NCBI GenBank assembly: GCA_964017045.1
Contig: OZ024808.1
Location: 10,446,284 to 10,510,283 of the forward strand
Length of the DNA stretch: 64,000 nt
Direction: 5' to 3'
From: Omphiscola glabra
Lineage: Eukaryota; Mollusca; Gastropoda; Lymnaeidae
How positions within the stretch are numbered: the first letter of the stretch is position 1; each line of letters begins with the position of its first letter. This document shows, piece by piece, positions 15,426 to 27,616 of this stretch. The notes beneath the pieces were generated by a model. That model was not told where the DNA came from, made no database searches, and was given only the letters and a program-made list of their open reading frames with translations. The position numbers and the translations under genes were made by a program.

Positions 15426-17941
15426 CACTAAAATACAAAATTCAATTGTAAGAAATGAAAATGTCACAACACCAACAAAATTAAAATGTACAACTTTCCC
15501 GGGGGTGGTGGGGGGGTCACTTTTATGTATCACAACATATCTTATCAGTCATAGCAATCTACCAATGAGGTATTTAATACTTTCTTGTTAGGATTCCACT
15601 GAAAAGTATGTAGCTGTAGAAGATGGACTCAAGAAAATAGTGTCTGAAGTTGACTAAGATGGACTCAAATGTTGTACCAGGTATTTGAAGATTGTCTAAG
15701 ATGGAACTCAAAAAAAGAAATGCTGTGCATAATTTTTGAAATGAATTCTAGTGTTGTTCTCTCTGAAGCATTCTGAGATGGTTTCAGAACTTGTTGCATT
15801 TGTTGTGGCCTACGATGATCTCATGTTGTATTGAATGTTGACTGGGATGAGCAGGTGATTGAACATCATGAGAAGGTCTGAGAGGAATGTGAGTTGTCCA
15901 TGTCCATCTCAACTCTCTTCCTTTTAGCAGGCTGGTGTTGTGCTGCATCAGAAATGTAAGCCAGTGACTGGGCTTTGTAATATTCTCATATTCTTTTTTT
16001 TTTTTTTTTTTTTTGATGTATGTACACTTTATTAAATGGAAAAAACCCCTCCATGGAAAACAATAGCTTGATTCACAAATTCACGATACACAAAAATATT
16101 TTTTATTTAATTGACTTTGACCAGTTTTTTTAAGACACTTAATTCACTACTTCACCTCATGAATTACATTTAAATTTCAGAGATTTTCTGCCTAATCTAA
16201 TTTCAAATGATCTATTGTGAAAAATGTTCAGGCATGCACCTCATCTCCTTGTGGGCAAGGTTTATTGGCAAGTTAACGTTTTATTTTCCTTTAAACTTAA
16301 AGGTCGCATTTTAATTGGCACTAATGATAGTTAAAATTTGGGGAATCCGTTGAAACTTCTATCTTAGCATGCCTAATAAGTCTCCTCATACATCAAGTCA
16401 GGCATTTCCTCCTTGTAAAGAAGTGGTTTTTTTTTAATACAGTCAAAAGCCATGTTAGGATAAGAAGGAACTCACCTTAGAAACTCAATAATTTTAAAAT
16501 AAATTGTGATTTGAAGAGAAAGTGTATTTTATGATGATAATGAATATAACCACCATTTCTGCAGGACCATTTAGTTTTAATTTAAAATTTGGATTTTTAA
16601 AAAAATATATTTATCACATGCATTTTAAAATATAAATATGTCTTTTTCATTAAATGTAGTATCGGATATTTGTGGAGTAAGTTTATAAAAGACAAAAAAA
16701 AAATATATGGGGCATAACCCATTTTTGAAAAGACTCCTCCAAATGGTGCAAAATTCTGGTTATCGGAGTCTGATAAGACTGGACCAACCAACGCAGACAT
16801 AAAAATGATTATCAGTTATGCCTGAGAAACTGGGCTGTATTCTTACACATTTCTGTCACACAAGCGTGATTTAAAAACATTGTGCAATTTTTAAACCAAC
16901 AAAAATGAAAAGTTTGGATTCAACTTACATATTTAACAAAATATTCAAAATGAGAATTAAGACTATACTGTATCTATCTTTTATGATATAAACCTATTGA
17001 ATCTTCAAAATGCTCAAACTGTTCAAGAGGGAGAGTGGGGGGAGAATCACAGGATAAAAAGTCACAGAAAAACGTTTTATTGTTTATTAACCATGATTTT
17101 ATTTTAAGCTTAAGTGGGGCTGGTACACTGGTGTAGTCAAAATGCTAAAATTTAAATCTATCACTGTCAAAATTTTGTTGTGCTCATAATCATACCACTA
17201 AAACCGGGAAAGCAATGAAAATGCAGTAAAAAAACAAATGAAACCAATTAATTTTTTTGTAATGCTTTTGATGGGAAAATAAGGGTAAACTTTAGCAATT
17301 TTATATACTGTGCTTATATCAAACTTGGCACAAGTCTTGTGCATAGAAAATAGTATAATGTACCTTATCAGAAAGACATAGGCATAACTATAACTATAAA
17401 AACAAATGTTTTGCGAATTTTAAAAAATTTTGTCAGCTGTTCACATAAAATATTTTGTCTAAAATCAAAATGATTTTTGTCTCTAAAAATAGAATAAAAA
17501 TCCTCTATAACATTATAGATAAGCATGTTGCAAACACATGGTGCAAATTTCCTTCTAATCTGATGATAAAGGCGGTTTCTGATACACTGCTTCCCCACAC
17601 TCGTAAAATTAACATAACTGAGATAATGCAAACTGGAAATTGTGGCGGGTATTAAAGTAATTTATTTTTTCAACATTAAAGTTTCCCTCTGGCCAACGGG
17701 ATTCAATAAAAATAAATTTTAATAAAATTAAACTGTGTAAATATAAATAATTATATTTCTATAAAAATAAAAGCAAGATTCACCTGCACCCTCGATTGCT
17801 GCCCTACATGCCAATGAAAATGATACCGGTAGCTAATTTTGGTGACGATAGGTGGTGGCGTAGCTAGTATTAGTGCCTTCATGGGCGGCCAAATATTTTG
17901 TCGCTCTTCCTTTCACGATACAAACTTTGCATTTGTCCAAA
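15426..17941. other. No gene recognised
   Basis: AT-rich non-coding sequence with a T run at about 15995. The phrase ggtggcgtagctagtatta at about 17860 resembles a hAT-type terminus, but no partner end was found. Confidence 0.35.
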
Positions 17942-19580
17942 AATAATAATAATAAAGTTCATTTGAAAAATCACGCTTCATCCCCAAAGGCTCAAAGCGC
18001 GGTACAAAAACAAAGCTGGGAGATAATAACTAGCTGGAAAAGATGGTAGACAACTTCACCCCAGAAGGTGTTTGCGAAATAGATGAGTTTTTAAATTTGT
18101 CTTGAAGGACTCCAGCGTCTGGCTGTATCTGAGAGCGTCAGGAAGGGTGTTCCAAATGGTTGGCCCAGCAAATGCGAACGTGCGCTTTCCGTAAGTCTCA
18201 AGGCGAACACGCGGTATCGAGAGTTTGCCACTATCGGATGAGCGGAGTTGTCTAGTGGGTACATAAGGCGTCATGAGCGCTTGGAGATAGGGCGGCGCCA
18301 GGTCATGCAAGCAGCGGTAGCACAGAGCTGCAATTTTGTACTCTATGCGAGCGCGGACTGGCAGCCAATGCAGTTCTCTCAGAAGAGTTTTAGCATGGTC
18401 CAATTTGCGTTAACGAAGAACAATTCGAGCCGCATTATTCTGTGCTTTTTTAATTTTATCCAGGAGCGTAGCTGGAAGACCTACCATGAGAGCATTGCAG
18501 TAGTCCGTGCGTGATAGAACGAATGCAGACATCAGCCTCTTTGATGCATTCAAAGTTAAGAAAGGTCTGATATGACTAATTCTGCGAAGATCTAGAAAAA
18601 TCGTCTTGCAAATCATGTCAATAAGATTTTCCATAGTTGGTGCTCTGTCTAAGTAGACACCCAGGTTTCGCACTGTTTGAGCAAACTCAATCTGCACGCC
18701 TGAGAGAGTAAAGGATGGTGTATTTTTTAAATATTTTAACTTTTGAGCGGTAGCAATGGGGATCAGCTCAGTCTTTTCATCATTCAATTTGAGCTTGTTT
18801 ATTGTCATCCAGTGCTTAACTGACTCCACTGTCTTCTGTGTCATATTAAGAAGTCTAAAGAAGCTGAGGGAACTGATAGGGGATCACGGATTTCTGAAGT
18901 TGGGTATCATCCGCGAACATGTGATATACCATGTCAAACTACTTGATCACTGCACCCAGGGGCTGAACGTACATAGTGAAAAGCACCGGGCCTAAGACCG
19001 AGCCCTGGGGTACTCCGAATTCGATAATGGATTTCTTGTAGGTCAAGCCGTTTGCGATAACTGATTGGACCCGATTTGTCAGATATAAGCGGAACCATCT
19101 CAGGACAGTATCGGTGAAACCGAACGTATTTTGCAGACGTTGGAGAAGTATGCCGTGGTCAAGCGTATCGAACGCCGCCGAAAGATCCAGTAACGACAAA
19201 AGGGATACCTGGCCCTCACCACAAGACGACAGAAGGTCATTTACGACGCGCAACAGGGCTGTCTCAGTAGAGTGATGCGTTCTGTATGCTGACTGAAAAG
19301 GCTCAAACAAGCCACACTGAGTGAGGTGATCCAGGAGCTGTCGAAGAACGACCCTCTCTAAAATCTTTGATAAAAATGGTAGATTAGAGACGGGGCGATA
19401 ATTTTCCAACAAATTAAGATCGAGATTTGATTTCTTTAGCAGTGGAGTTACACCTGCCTCTTTAAAGGAGGATGGAACAAAACCAGTTTTCAAAGACTGA
19501 TTTATGATACTAGTAATGATAGGGACAATTTCGTCCAAACATTCATACAACAGACCTGCCGGAAGAGGGTCAAGCAAACA
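17942..19580 (-). mobile_element. 5'-truncated L2/CR1-type non-LTR retrotransposon, inactive
   Basis: Reverse transcriptase of the L2/CR1 group, read on the minus strand from 19577: NYRPVSNLPFLSKILERV, FQSAYRTHHSTETAL, LLDLSAAFDTLDH, GVPQGSVLGPVLF, then the active-site FADD at about 18915. An in-frame stop lies between PLGAVIK and FDMVY, a stop plus frameshift lies near 18855, and a further stop at about 18407 separates the C-terminal part (ELHWLPVRARIEYK, AFAGPTIWNTLPDAL). The 3' UTR ends with taccgcgctttgagcc, atgaagcgtgattt and an ATT microsatellite at 17942, the same tail as the SINE at 446. No endonuclease domain is present, so the copy is a typical 5'-truncated, dead insertion. Confidence 0.9.
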
Positions 19581-20085
19581 TGAGTTCTATATATGATGTT
19601 GCACATCCATATAAAGAAAATATGCCCCCCAGGGGGAAAATGTCTGAAAGAAACACTGCATGTCCCGCACCCCACCCCACCTGTTACAAAATCTATATAA
19701 GTTATATAAGGGCTCATTAGTCAATATTGTCACTAACTGAGTAGAGATCTATAGCATACAGGTATAGAGGCTGATTTTATGCTCTTGAGAAATACCTGTA
19801 CTTTAGATGTCTTGTGGTAAATTGTTCTAGTTTAAAAATGTTTGTCTTTGTAAATGTAATTTGTTATGTAAGAGTAACAATATTTATGAATGTGCTGAAA
19901 ATGTAATTGATCAATAAAATTATCTTATCTTTCTCACACATTCTGACTTTCTGTGAACAATTATTAAACAATACTCTCAGATGCTTTCACTTTTTTTAGT
20001 TCAATTATGGTATTTGAATTAAAAAATTGAACAGAAGACCCAAAATTAATATACTCTAAGGTTTTTATATAAATTATGTACCGAA
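19581..20085. other. No gene recognised
   Basis: AT-rich, with a C-rich patch at 19620-19640. An aataaa lies at about 19915. Nothing further supported. Confidence 0.35.
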
Positions 20086-20089
20086 CCGG

Positions 20090-20640
20090 TATTCTTTTGT
20101 GTTTATCAAAATTTAAAAATTTAAGGTATACCCGCTGGAGAAAATTCTGCATAAGGAATGATGCATTCTTATGTTTTTTATCATGATTTCTTCTGTGTAT
20201 AGTATATTCCATTATATTTATATAGCCAATGAATAACTCCAAAAAAATATAGCAGGAAAAAAGGCACATTTGTATAAATATGTTTTCTCCTGTGTTTAGA
20301 TAATGTGGTTTTATAAATTATATAGGAATTGCATAAATTCATTTGTCACATTTTCATTTAAGGGTTTCTCTCCTGTATGTTTTATTTTCTGGAATTTTAA
20401 CGGAACTTGTAATTGTAATGCATCAGGACTAATGGTACATCTAGTACTAGTATGATTTTTCTCCAGTATTTTTTCTTTTGTGTACCCTGTACCAGTACCG
20501 GTGCAGTTAAAGACAAATTTGAAGAAGATGCAGCAGGAGAAATTATGTATTATTTGTATGGTTTCTTGAAATTCTTCTGTGTAAGATTTAACAACAAATT
20601 TGTAGAAAATGAAACATGACAAATGTCATATTAGCAAGGT
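20090..20640 (-). pseudogene. Decayed C2H2 zinc-finger array
   Basis: On the minus strand, finger linkers are still visible ([11 protein letters not shown] at about 20375) together with repeated spacing of about 84 bp of tcctgtgt/ctcctgtatg motifs as in the intact neighbour at 22561-23943. Frame is broken many times and most cysteines and histidines are lost. A relic of a tandem duplicate of that gene. Confidence 0.6.
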
Positions 20641-22140
20641 TATATTAGCAAGTAGCGTACAGTTAAATAACTGTATCTGAGTGGGGAAAGACTGAGTCAC
20701 AGTGACTGACAGTTTTAAATATTTAGTTAGACATTCAGGTCCTGAGAATTATAGCATTTTAATAAAAGTTAATATTTTATTTGTTCTTTGAGGGTTGTAA
20801 AAAAGGAATAGTAGTAGAAACAGAAGAAAAAATATTTGAAGGAAATGGACAATATCCTAAAAGTAAAAGATACAAATAACACAGGATTTTAAATGTCCTG
20901 ACTAACACTAACAATCTCACATTGAATTACATAAAAAACCATAAACATGTTGGATATATCTAGATTTTACAGGTTGTGAAAAAATACTTAAATAACAATG
21001 AAGATACATGTTGATGATATTGATATAGTACTTATACAAACAGCAAATAAAAATGATCTTAAACATAATTTTTCATTATCAAAAATATACATTTGATTTC
21101 TCTGAATCTATTTGGCAAATGAAAGTATACATTAATGATATTTAATTGTACACCCTCACAGGGCCACGTGGTGTCTACCAGGTATGTAAAGAATGCACAT
21201 GGCTGGATAGTTACAACAATTTTTTCAAGTATATTCGCTGGTTGAATACCGAAACTTCAATCGCTTATAAGTGCATTGCAGTATGTGCAACTAGAACAAT
21301 AGTTTAATGGTTTATAATATTAATATTTAAGACTTCAGCGCATGGCTGTAAGCCAATCACAACATCATTGTTATGGGTTGAATTGACAGAGCTAACAAAT
21401 GATTAAAAATCTGCCTATAATTATAAAAGTAATGAACAGAAATTGCCTATAACCCACACCTGACAAATGTACTCTACAAAACACAAAAACATAAAGTTAT
21501 ATTTCTTACATTGCATCCAAATAATGCTGGACAAATAAAGATGCACTTAGGGCTGTGATTCAAACTTTGAATACAAAACGTGTGGGGCTACAGATTAGTT
21601 TTCGCCTGACCTATCACTATCAGAGAACAACTATGGCAGCAGGAAGTTTTGATAAATTTAAAATACTTAGAGACTCAAACCTGTATAAAAGTCAAAACCC
21701 GGAAGACTTACGTTTCTATTCACTTGAGTCTCGAACTTTTGTGATATACTGGTACATTTTTATATTTATATAAGTATAAGTACCTTATAAGTTAAATTGT
21801 CTTTGTAGTGTACCGGTACCGTAGTAAAAGAATGCCCCCCCCACCCCACAATATGAATGTAAAAACACTGCTTAAAAAATTAACATTAATATATCCTATA
21901 AATTTAAAGATGTAGAAATGCAAATATACTAAACTATAGAATATAAAATCACCTTTCTGGCAAGTTCAATTTATAGCACAGTCTAATTCTCTAGGGTCCC
22001 CAAGAAGTTAATTATTTAACTTAAAACCAATACCGGGTAGCACAAAAATAACAAGTTCTTATTGTTGTCTCTATCAAAGCTTGGTGGGAGAAGGGAGATG
22101 TTGTAACTGTCCATGGGGTCAAATTCCATGGATGTGTCTT
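20641..22140. other. No gene recognised
   Basis: AT-rich. Short frames show no domain. Contains two ACCGGT motifs at about 21821. Confidence 0.35.
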
Positions 22141-22168
22141 ATTCTTACACTATGGTTTGTGGCATACA

Positions 22169-22560
22169 CTACCATATGACCAGTTGTAAAAAAATGCAAA
22201 AGGACAATTGACATATTTGTATTATTTTTCTCATGTATCTGTTCTTTAGTGTCAAGTTAATAATGAATGCTGAGTAAATGTAACAGTAACAGGACAAATG
22301 CCACAATTTAAATGTTTCTCTCCAGTATGTCTTCTTTTGTGTAAAATTAATTGTGAACTTAGAGAAAATGCAGCGGGACACAAGTCACATCTGTATGATT
22401 TCTCTCCTGTACCGGTATGTGTTCTTTTGTGTACAGTTAAATCACCATTTGTAGTAAATGTTGCAGGACAAATGTCACATTGTTTCCCTCCTTGTCTTCT
22501 TTGATGTGCAGTTAAACCACCTTTCATAGTAAATGCAGCAGGACATTTGTGCGTTTTTTC
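22169..22560 (-). pseudogene. Zinc fingers downstream of the stop of the 22561-23943 gene
   Basis: In the same frame as the upstream gene, after a TGA that replaces the G of an HTGEK linker (22561-22563), the frame continues to 22252: a degenerate finger, then two good ones ([18 protein letters not shown] and YRCDLCPAAFSLSSQLILH), then a half finger (LNCGICP) and a stop at 22252. Further decayed finger remnants continue to about 22169. Either the gene lost its C terminus through one nonsense change, or translation normally stops at 22561 and this is neutral remains. The linker HTGTGEK contains a 6-bp accggt insertion. Confidence 0.7.
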
Positions 22561-23943
22561 TCATGTATGTCTTATTTTGTGTTGAGTTAAAGAGCATGAT
22601 ATTGCAAATTCAGCTGTACAAATGTCACATTTGTATGGTTTCTCTCCTGTATGTTTTCTTTTTTTATGTATATTTAAATTACAATTAGTAGTAAATGCAG
22701 CTGGACAAATGTCACAATTGTAGGGTTTCTCTCCTGTATGTTTTCTTTTATGTATATTTAAATAACACTTTTTAGTATAATGAACAGAACAAATGTCACA
22801 TTTGTAGGGTTTCTCTCCTGTATGTCTTCTTTTGTGTGCAATTAAACCACTATTATTAATAAATGCAGACGGACAAATGTCACATTTGTATGGTTTCTCA
22901 CCTGTATGTTTTCTTTTTTTATGCATATTTAAATTACCATTAGTAGTAAACGCAGCCGGACAAATGTCACACTTGTAGGGTTTCTCTCCTGTATGTTCTC
23001 TTTTATGTATATTTAAATACCACTTTGTAGTATATGCAAGAGAACAAATGTCACATTTGTATGGTTTCTTTTCTGTATGTTTTCTTGTGTGCATATTTAA
23101 AAAGCTTATTGTAGTAAATGCAACAGAACAAATGGCCCATTTGTATGTTTTCTCTTCTGTATGTCTTCTTTTGTGAATAGTTAAATCACCAATTTTAATA
23201 AATGCAGCAGGACAAATGTCACACTTGTAAAGTTTCTCTCCTGTCATTTTTCTTTTGAGTTCAATTGATTCACATATATTTGGCCCTTTTCCAGTATCCT
23301 GTTCTTCAGATACAGCTATTTGTGATTGTCCAAGTATTTGTAAATTTGAATGGTGAACACTTTCTTGTTTTGGAGATTTCTCGGATGCCTTAAAAGTAGG
23401 AAAGGAAGAATTCACTTGGCAACAGTGAGAATCAGAGTTCAATTTTCTTTCTGATATTTTATGCGAAACATATTCAGTAAGCAATGTTAGATTTGAATTT
23501 GAACTTATTTCAAACTCCTGATTTGTGTAGAGTCCTGTTTCTTGTTTGATCATAGCACTGGTACCGGTATTGAATGGAAAGTTAAAACATATATCTGCTG
23601 TTGGGTAAATATCCTGATCTTCTTTTGTCAATATTGTACCGGTATGAAATTCAGACTTTAATTCTGAGCTTTGCACATCTGGTTTAGTATTAACATCATT
23701 ATTTATTTCTTCCTTTAACTTTAATATTTTATGAAAGTCAACATCTATTTCTTTGTCAGGTTTTTTATGAAAGGCAGGATATGTATCTGAGATTTGCACA
23801 ATATCTGGTTTTGGATTAATATCATTATTTAATTCTTCCTTCAATATTTTATGAAAGTCAACATCTATTTCTTGCTTTGGAATACCGGTAACATCTAGTG
23901 CATCTTGAAATAAGCTTAACTTAAATTCATCAAGTTTCTCCAT
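22561..23943 (-). CDS. C2H2 zinc-finger protein (gene 1 of three), 460 aa
   Basis: Starts at ATG 23943 (MEKLDEFKLSLFQ), the start shared with genes at 38434 and 55357. The N-terminal about 235 residues are acidic and unstructured, with a repeated EIDVDFHKILK segment and several KQE motifs (IKQET, PKQES), one of which fits the SUMO consensus. Residues about 237-460 hold eight C2H2 fingers joined by [16 protein letters not shown] linkers; the second has lost its first cysteine (YKWAIC). Two fingers have a one-residue longer helix-to-histidine spacing (HKKRKH). This is expected to be a nuclear DNA-binding regulator; the target is unknown. The frame stops at a TGA inside a linker, with more fingers beyond it. 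A splice acceptor may sit just upstream (ttttaag), as the two other genes have a non-coding first exon. Confidence 0.85.
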   Translation of the reverse strand: MEKLDEFKLSLFQDALDVTGIPKQEIDVDFHKILKEELNNDINPKPDIVQISDTYPAFHKKPDKEIDVDFHKILKLKEEINNDVNTKPDVQSSELKSEFHTGTILTKEDQDIYPTADICFNFPFNTGTSAMIKQETGLYTNQEFEISSNSNLTLLTEYVSHKISERKLNSDSHCCQVNSSFPTFKASEKSPKQESVHHSNLQILGQSQIAVSEEQDTGKGPNICESIELKRKMTGEKLYKCDICPAAFIKIGDLTIHKRRHTEEKTYKWAICSVAFTTISFLNMHTRKHTEKKPYKCDICSLAYTTKWYLNIHKREHTGEKPYKCDICPAAFTTNGNLNMHKKRKHTGEKPYKCDICPSAFINNSGLIAHKRRHTGEKPYKCDICSVHYTKKCYLNIHKRKHTGEKPYNCDICPAAFTTNCNLNIHKKRKHTGEKPYKCDICTAEFAISCSLTQHKIRHT

Positions 23944-24950
23944 AATCGACACCTTAAAATTGACAACTCGTTAAATCTTCAAAATATTGATTTACTGTAT
24001 CTGCTAAAGTACATTCTTGCAGAAAACTGTAACATTTAAATTAGCTTTCTTCATATTCTCCAAACATGTCTGAAATAAAAAAAAAGTGGAACTTACAAAG
24101 ATTTCTAAGTTAAGTTGAACTTGAAATAGCACACTTAAACTTTATCCCACTAATTCTCTGAAAACGGATTAACTATAATATAATATTAACCAGCTTTTTT
24201 CCTTCTTGACTAACTTCTCAACTATATGATAATACTAATTATCCCGTACGCTAATATGCATGTACAATCAATAATATTTCATATGCAAAACAACTGAAAA
24301 TATAGATCCCCAAGGTCAACGTCAATGAAATTAATTCTGAGTTAATAGCAAATGTTCATTGGTTGATATTTTTACAGAATATTGAGCTATTTGTAGGACT
24401 ATCACTTGACCTCTGCACCTTTCAGAGTAGACTAGATCATTATTAATTATGGTACATGATGAATTGATGATCCCATTGTTTTGATGAATAAAATGCAAAT
24501 TTTTATATATTTTAAAATGAAAGCATGAATTTAACGTATTATAGAAGCAATATCCCATTTATTTTGTACGGTTAATAAAGTAACAGCAGTATATAAAAAT
24601 AAAATTTAAAAACAGAATGGTGTCACAAATGAGGTGGTGCTCTCCATACTATCAGTACAGTTTAAAAAAACTATTTAAAAACTTTTTTTTAAAAACTTTC
24701 AAGACAAGTTTAAGCCGATTAAAAAGTTGAAAATATTTTTTTTTTTAAATTCACTACACAAAGAATGTACATGTATGTTCAGAAGGGTAGTAATGCAAGT
24801 AAAGGATTGCAATTAAATGTAGTAGTATTTTTTTCATAATCTTTTAAAATAATTTCTGTACAGACTTTCTTCATGTAGTAAATTTTAAGAAAATAATTGT
24901 CTACTTTTTAGTTTATTTAAAATTGTCTTCAAAAGTTTTTATGGCTATTT
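23944..24950. other. Upstream region of zinc-finger gene 1; no gene recognised
   Basis: AT-rich; presumably contains the 5' UTR, first intron and promoter of the minus-strand gene, but no TATA box or conserved block could be assigned. Confidence 0.35.
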
Positions 24951-25506
24951 CAAGGAGTACCTTGAATTCATGTGCGTGTTTATAGGGAGTCACTTCCCTT
25001 TATTTCATTAATATGACGGTGGCATATTTTTATTGGTTGATTAATTATAATTTTAAAATTTTCATTGGTTGGCTTATCAATATGTTAAGGTCAAGGATCA
25101 TGTCAACCAAGACAGCGGCGGACAACAACAAAAAAGTAGTGCAAAGTCACGTGTTATAAAAAAGGGACGGTTGAGAAAAAATGTGTTTTTTCAACTACTT
25201 ACCGAAAGATAGAAAAAAAAGCAATTTTACAAGAAATTTTTTTTAAAAAAGACAAATTTTTTTAAAGGAAAAGCAAAAATTCAAATATTTTTTATATTTA
25301 ATTTTAAAAAAAACACCAAATTTTCAAAAAAAAAAAAAAAAAAAAGAAATTTGTTAAGAAAAAGCGAAAAATTCACATTTAAAAAAAAAATAAAAAATTT
25401 TGAAATTTAAAAAACAAAAAAAATATTTTAAAGAAAAAGCGAAAAATTCACCACCACTCCTAAGCCTAACCTGAACCCTAAATCTATCCCTCACCCTAAA
25501 TTCCTC

Positions 25507-25920
25507 CCTAACCAGGGTTTTGACACTCTCCCTAACAGGGTTTTGACCCTCTCCCTAACAGGGTTTTGACCCTCTCCCTAAGAGTTTTGACCCTCTCCCT
25601 AACAGGGTTTTGACCCTCTCCCTAACAGGGTTTTGACCCTCTCCCTAACAGGGTTTTGACCCTCTCCCTAACAGGGTTTTGACCCTCTCCCTAACAGGGT
25701 TTTGACCCTCTCCCTAACAGGGTTTTGACCCTCTCCCTAACAGGGTTTTGACCCTCTCCCTAACAGGGTTTTGACCCTCTCCCTAACAGGGTTTTGACCC
25801 TCTCCCTAACAGGGTTTTGACCCTCTCCCTAACAGGATTTTGACCCTCTCCCTAACAGGGTTTTGACCCTCTCCCTAACAGGGTTTTGACCCTCTCCCTA
25901 ACAGGGTTTTGACACTCTCC
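25507..25920. repeat. 23-bp minisatellite inside the Merlin element
   Basis: About 18 near-identical units (cctctccctaacagggtttt gac). Flanking sequence is ccctaaatctatccctcac. The same unit occurs inverted at 50135-50250 inside the related MITE. It contains CCCTAA but the 23-bp unit is not a telomere repeat. Confidence 0.92.
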
Positions 25921-26088
25921 TAACCTGAACCCTAAATCTATCCCTCACCCTAACCTGAACCTTAAATTTAAATCTATCCCTCACCCTAACCTGAACCCTA
26001 AATCTATGATAAAAAAGGATGTTAACAACAAAAAGAAAGCAAAGAAAAGGAAATTTTCAAATACTAATTTGTAATCATACTCACTCTT

Positions 26089-27012
26089 TTACGAATCAGA
26101 ATCTCGTAATTGGGGAGGATATACAATTTTGATTACATTTAAAAATTCTCTCATAGGATCTTTACCACCACACGATCGTCGCCACATATATTCATATAAA
26201 TATGAGTCGAACTGTTCCTCATCATGACAAGTTCTCGTGGGCAGAGATCGTTTTATTGCACTCCAAGTGCCCTCTATGGTGTTGGTGTGCGCGTCCGTTT
26301 CAGGGTGCTTGAACTCAATTGTATGGTTCACCGTCAGATGGTGAAACCCTTCGTCCTCTAAACAGTCGTAAGACCTCCAACAATCAGAAATGATTGTGGT
26401 CCCTGGCTGCACGAATTCTTTAATTGTTGCCAGGAGGACGTCTTTACCGCGGTTCTCAACAACCCTGAAAAAGGATTTCTTGGATCCTCTTTCAATCCCA
26501 CCAAACACCCATTTTCCTTCTACGCGTTTGCCTCTATGATACTTTCGCTTGCCAAATTTGGATTCGTCAATCTCCACAATTTTACCCACTCCGCCTAAGC
26601 TCTCACTCGACAAAACACACGCTTCCACACAGACTTCGCGACAAAAGCTCACCCAGTCGGTTACTGTGTGTCGTCTGACACCTATTTCTGTCGCAATATT
26701 TCCCAACAGCATTTCTTTAATCCAAAAGTGTGTCAATAACAGAATGTCAATAAATCTCAATTTACTGTCACTAAACCACGATCCATTCCTTATACTACGT
26801 AAAATACTGCCATGGCTTTTGTCGCGACATCTCCATGCAAACCCATCTGAAACTCTTGACCTTAAACACAATTTCATACCCTTCTTACAATGAGGACATT
26901 CGTACTGGTCTGCAATAAGACCATTACTCATGACCCAATCAATTATACTCCTTTCGCCCATAAGTTCTAGACGAATCCAAAAACGGGCGGTAAATTTAGC
27001 TTCCATTTGCAT
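26089..27012 (-). CDS. Merlin-family transposase (ISXO2-like DDE domain), 307 aa, intact frame
   Basis: N-terminal zinc-ribbon-like part (CPHC at 39-42, then FAWRC near 62), a helix-turn-helix-like stretch (IATEIGVRRHTVTDWV, about 106-121) and an ISXO2-type catalytic domain. The triad is visible: D149 in VEIDESKF, D210 in IISDCWRSY and E247 in NTIEGTW. The motif KWVFGGIERG between them is typical of the family. Length (307 aa) fits Merlin transposases related to bacterial IS1016/IS1595. The frame has no stop or frameshift, and matching inverted repeats bracket it, so this may be an autonomous copy. The start ATG at 27012 is the first in frame; a second lies two codons on. Confidence 0.9.
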   Translation of the reverse strand: MQMEAKFTARFWIRLELMGERSIIDWVMSNGLIADQYECPHCKKGMKLCLRSRVSDGFAWRCRDKSHGSILRSIRNGSWFSDSKLRFIDILLLTHFWIKEMLLGNIATEIGVRRHTVTDWVSFCREVCVEACVLSSESLGGVGKIVEIDESKFGKRKYHRGKRVEGKWVFGGIERGSKKSFFRVVENRGKDVLLATIKEFVQPGTTIISDCWRSYDCLEDEGFHHLTVNHTIEFKHPETDAHTNTIEGTWSAIKRSLPTRTCHDEEQFDSYLYEYMWRRSCGGKDPMREFLNVIKIVYPPQLRDSDS

Positions 27013-27616
27013 AAATTTACCCCAAATTTATCTAAAAATAACCAATTTTGAACTTACCGCGATGTGCGGGCACTCGGAGCAGCAATCAAGAATGGCAAAT
27101 GACGTATCGGTAATTATTTAATCACTCCTTTCTATATCCGCATCATTTTAAAGTACCCGATTAAAAAAATAACTTCTCTCATTTTCATCAATATTTCGAA
27201 TATTCTAAAATTTTCACAAGCTCATAATGACACTTTATAAAATAAAATGAACAGTAATTTTGGACAAAAAATATAACTTTTATTTTAATATCCTTTTAAT
27301 TATTCATATGTACTCTTGTAGCAACCGGCAAGTGTTGACATACTCCTTAGTCGCCACTTCTTCCAATGAATAAACGTAAATATTTCACTAAATAATTTAA
27401 AATTTAATGTTTATTTAAAAAATAATCATTAAATTTGGGCCTTTGTATGAAAATAAACTTTGAAAACGGCCAAAAAAATAAATATTTAACTAAACATTCC
27501 ATCGGCGTATGAATACTAATAATTACTAGAACCACAATTCTCAAAACATAAACAAAGGGCAGTGACTCCCAATAAACACGCAAATGAAATCGAGGGACCA
27601 CAGAAGCACATTAGTG

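Larger units (their letters stand above)
24951..27605 (-). mobile_element. Merlin-type DNA transposon, apparently complete
   Basis: Imperfect terminal inverted repeats: gcgtgtttat plus gggagtcact at 24974-24994 on the left, and the same reading inverted at 27561-27580 on the right; similarity extends outward to cttgaattc/ctcgatttc and inward to ccctttatttcatt/ccctttgttt. The element holds one transposase on the minus strand and a 23-bp minisatellite in its 3' part. Subterminal phrases attggttgattaa are shared with the MITE at 49693. An 8-9 bp target duplication, expected for Merlin, could not be confirmed, so the exact ends are uncertain by about 10 bp. Confidence 0.8.

Noticed and set aside
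25500..25940. Interstitial telomere (CCCTAA present in each unit)
   Set aside because: The repeat unit is 23 bp with a fixed gggttttgac segment and lies inside a transposon; it is a minisatellite, not a TTAGGG array.
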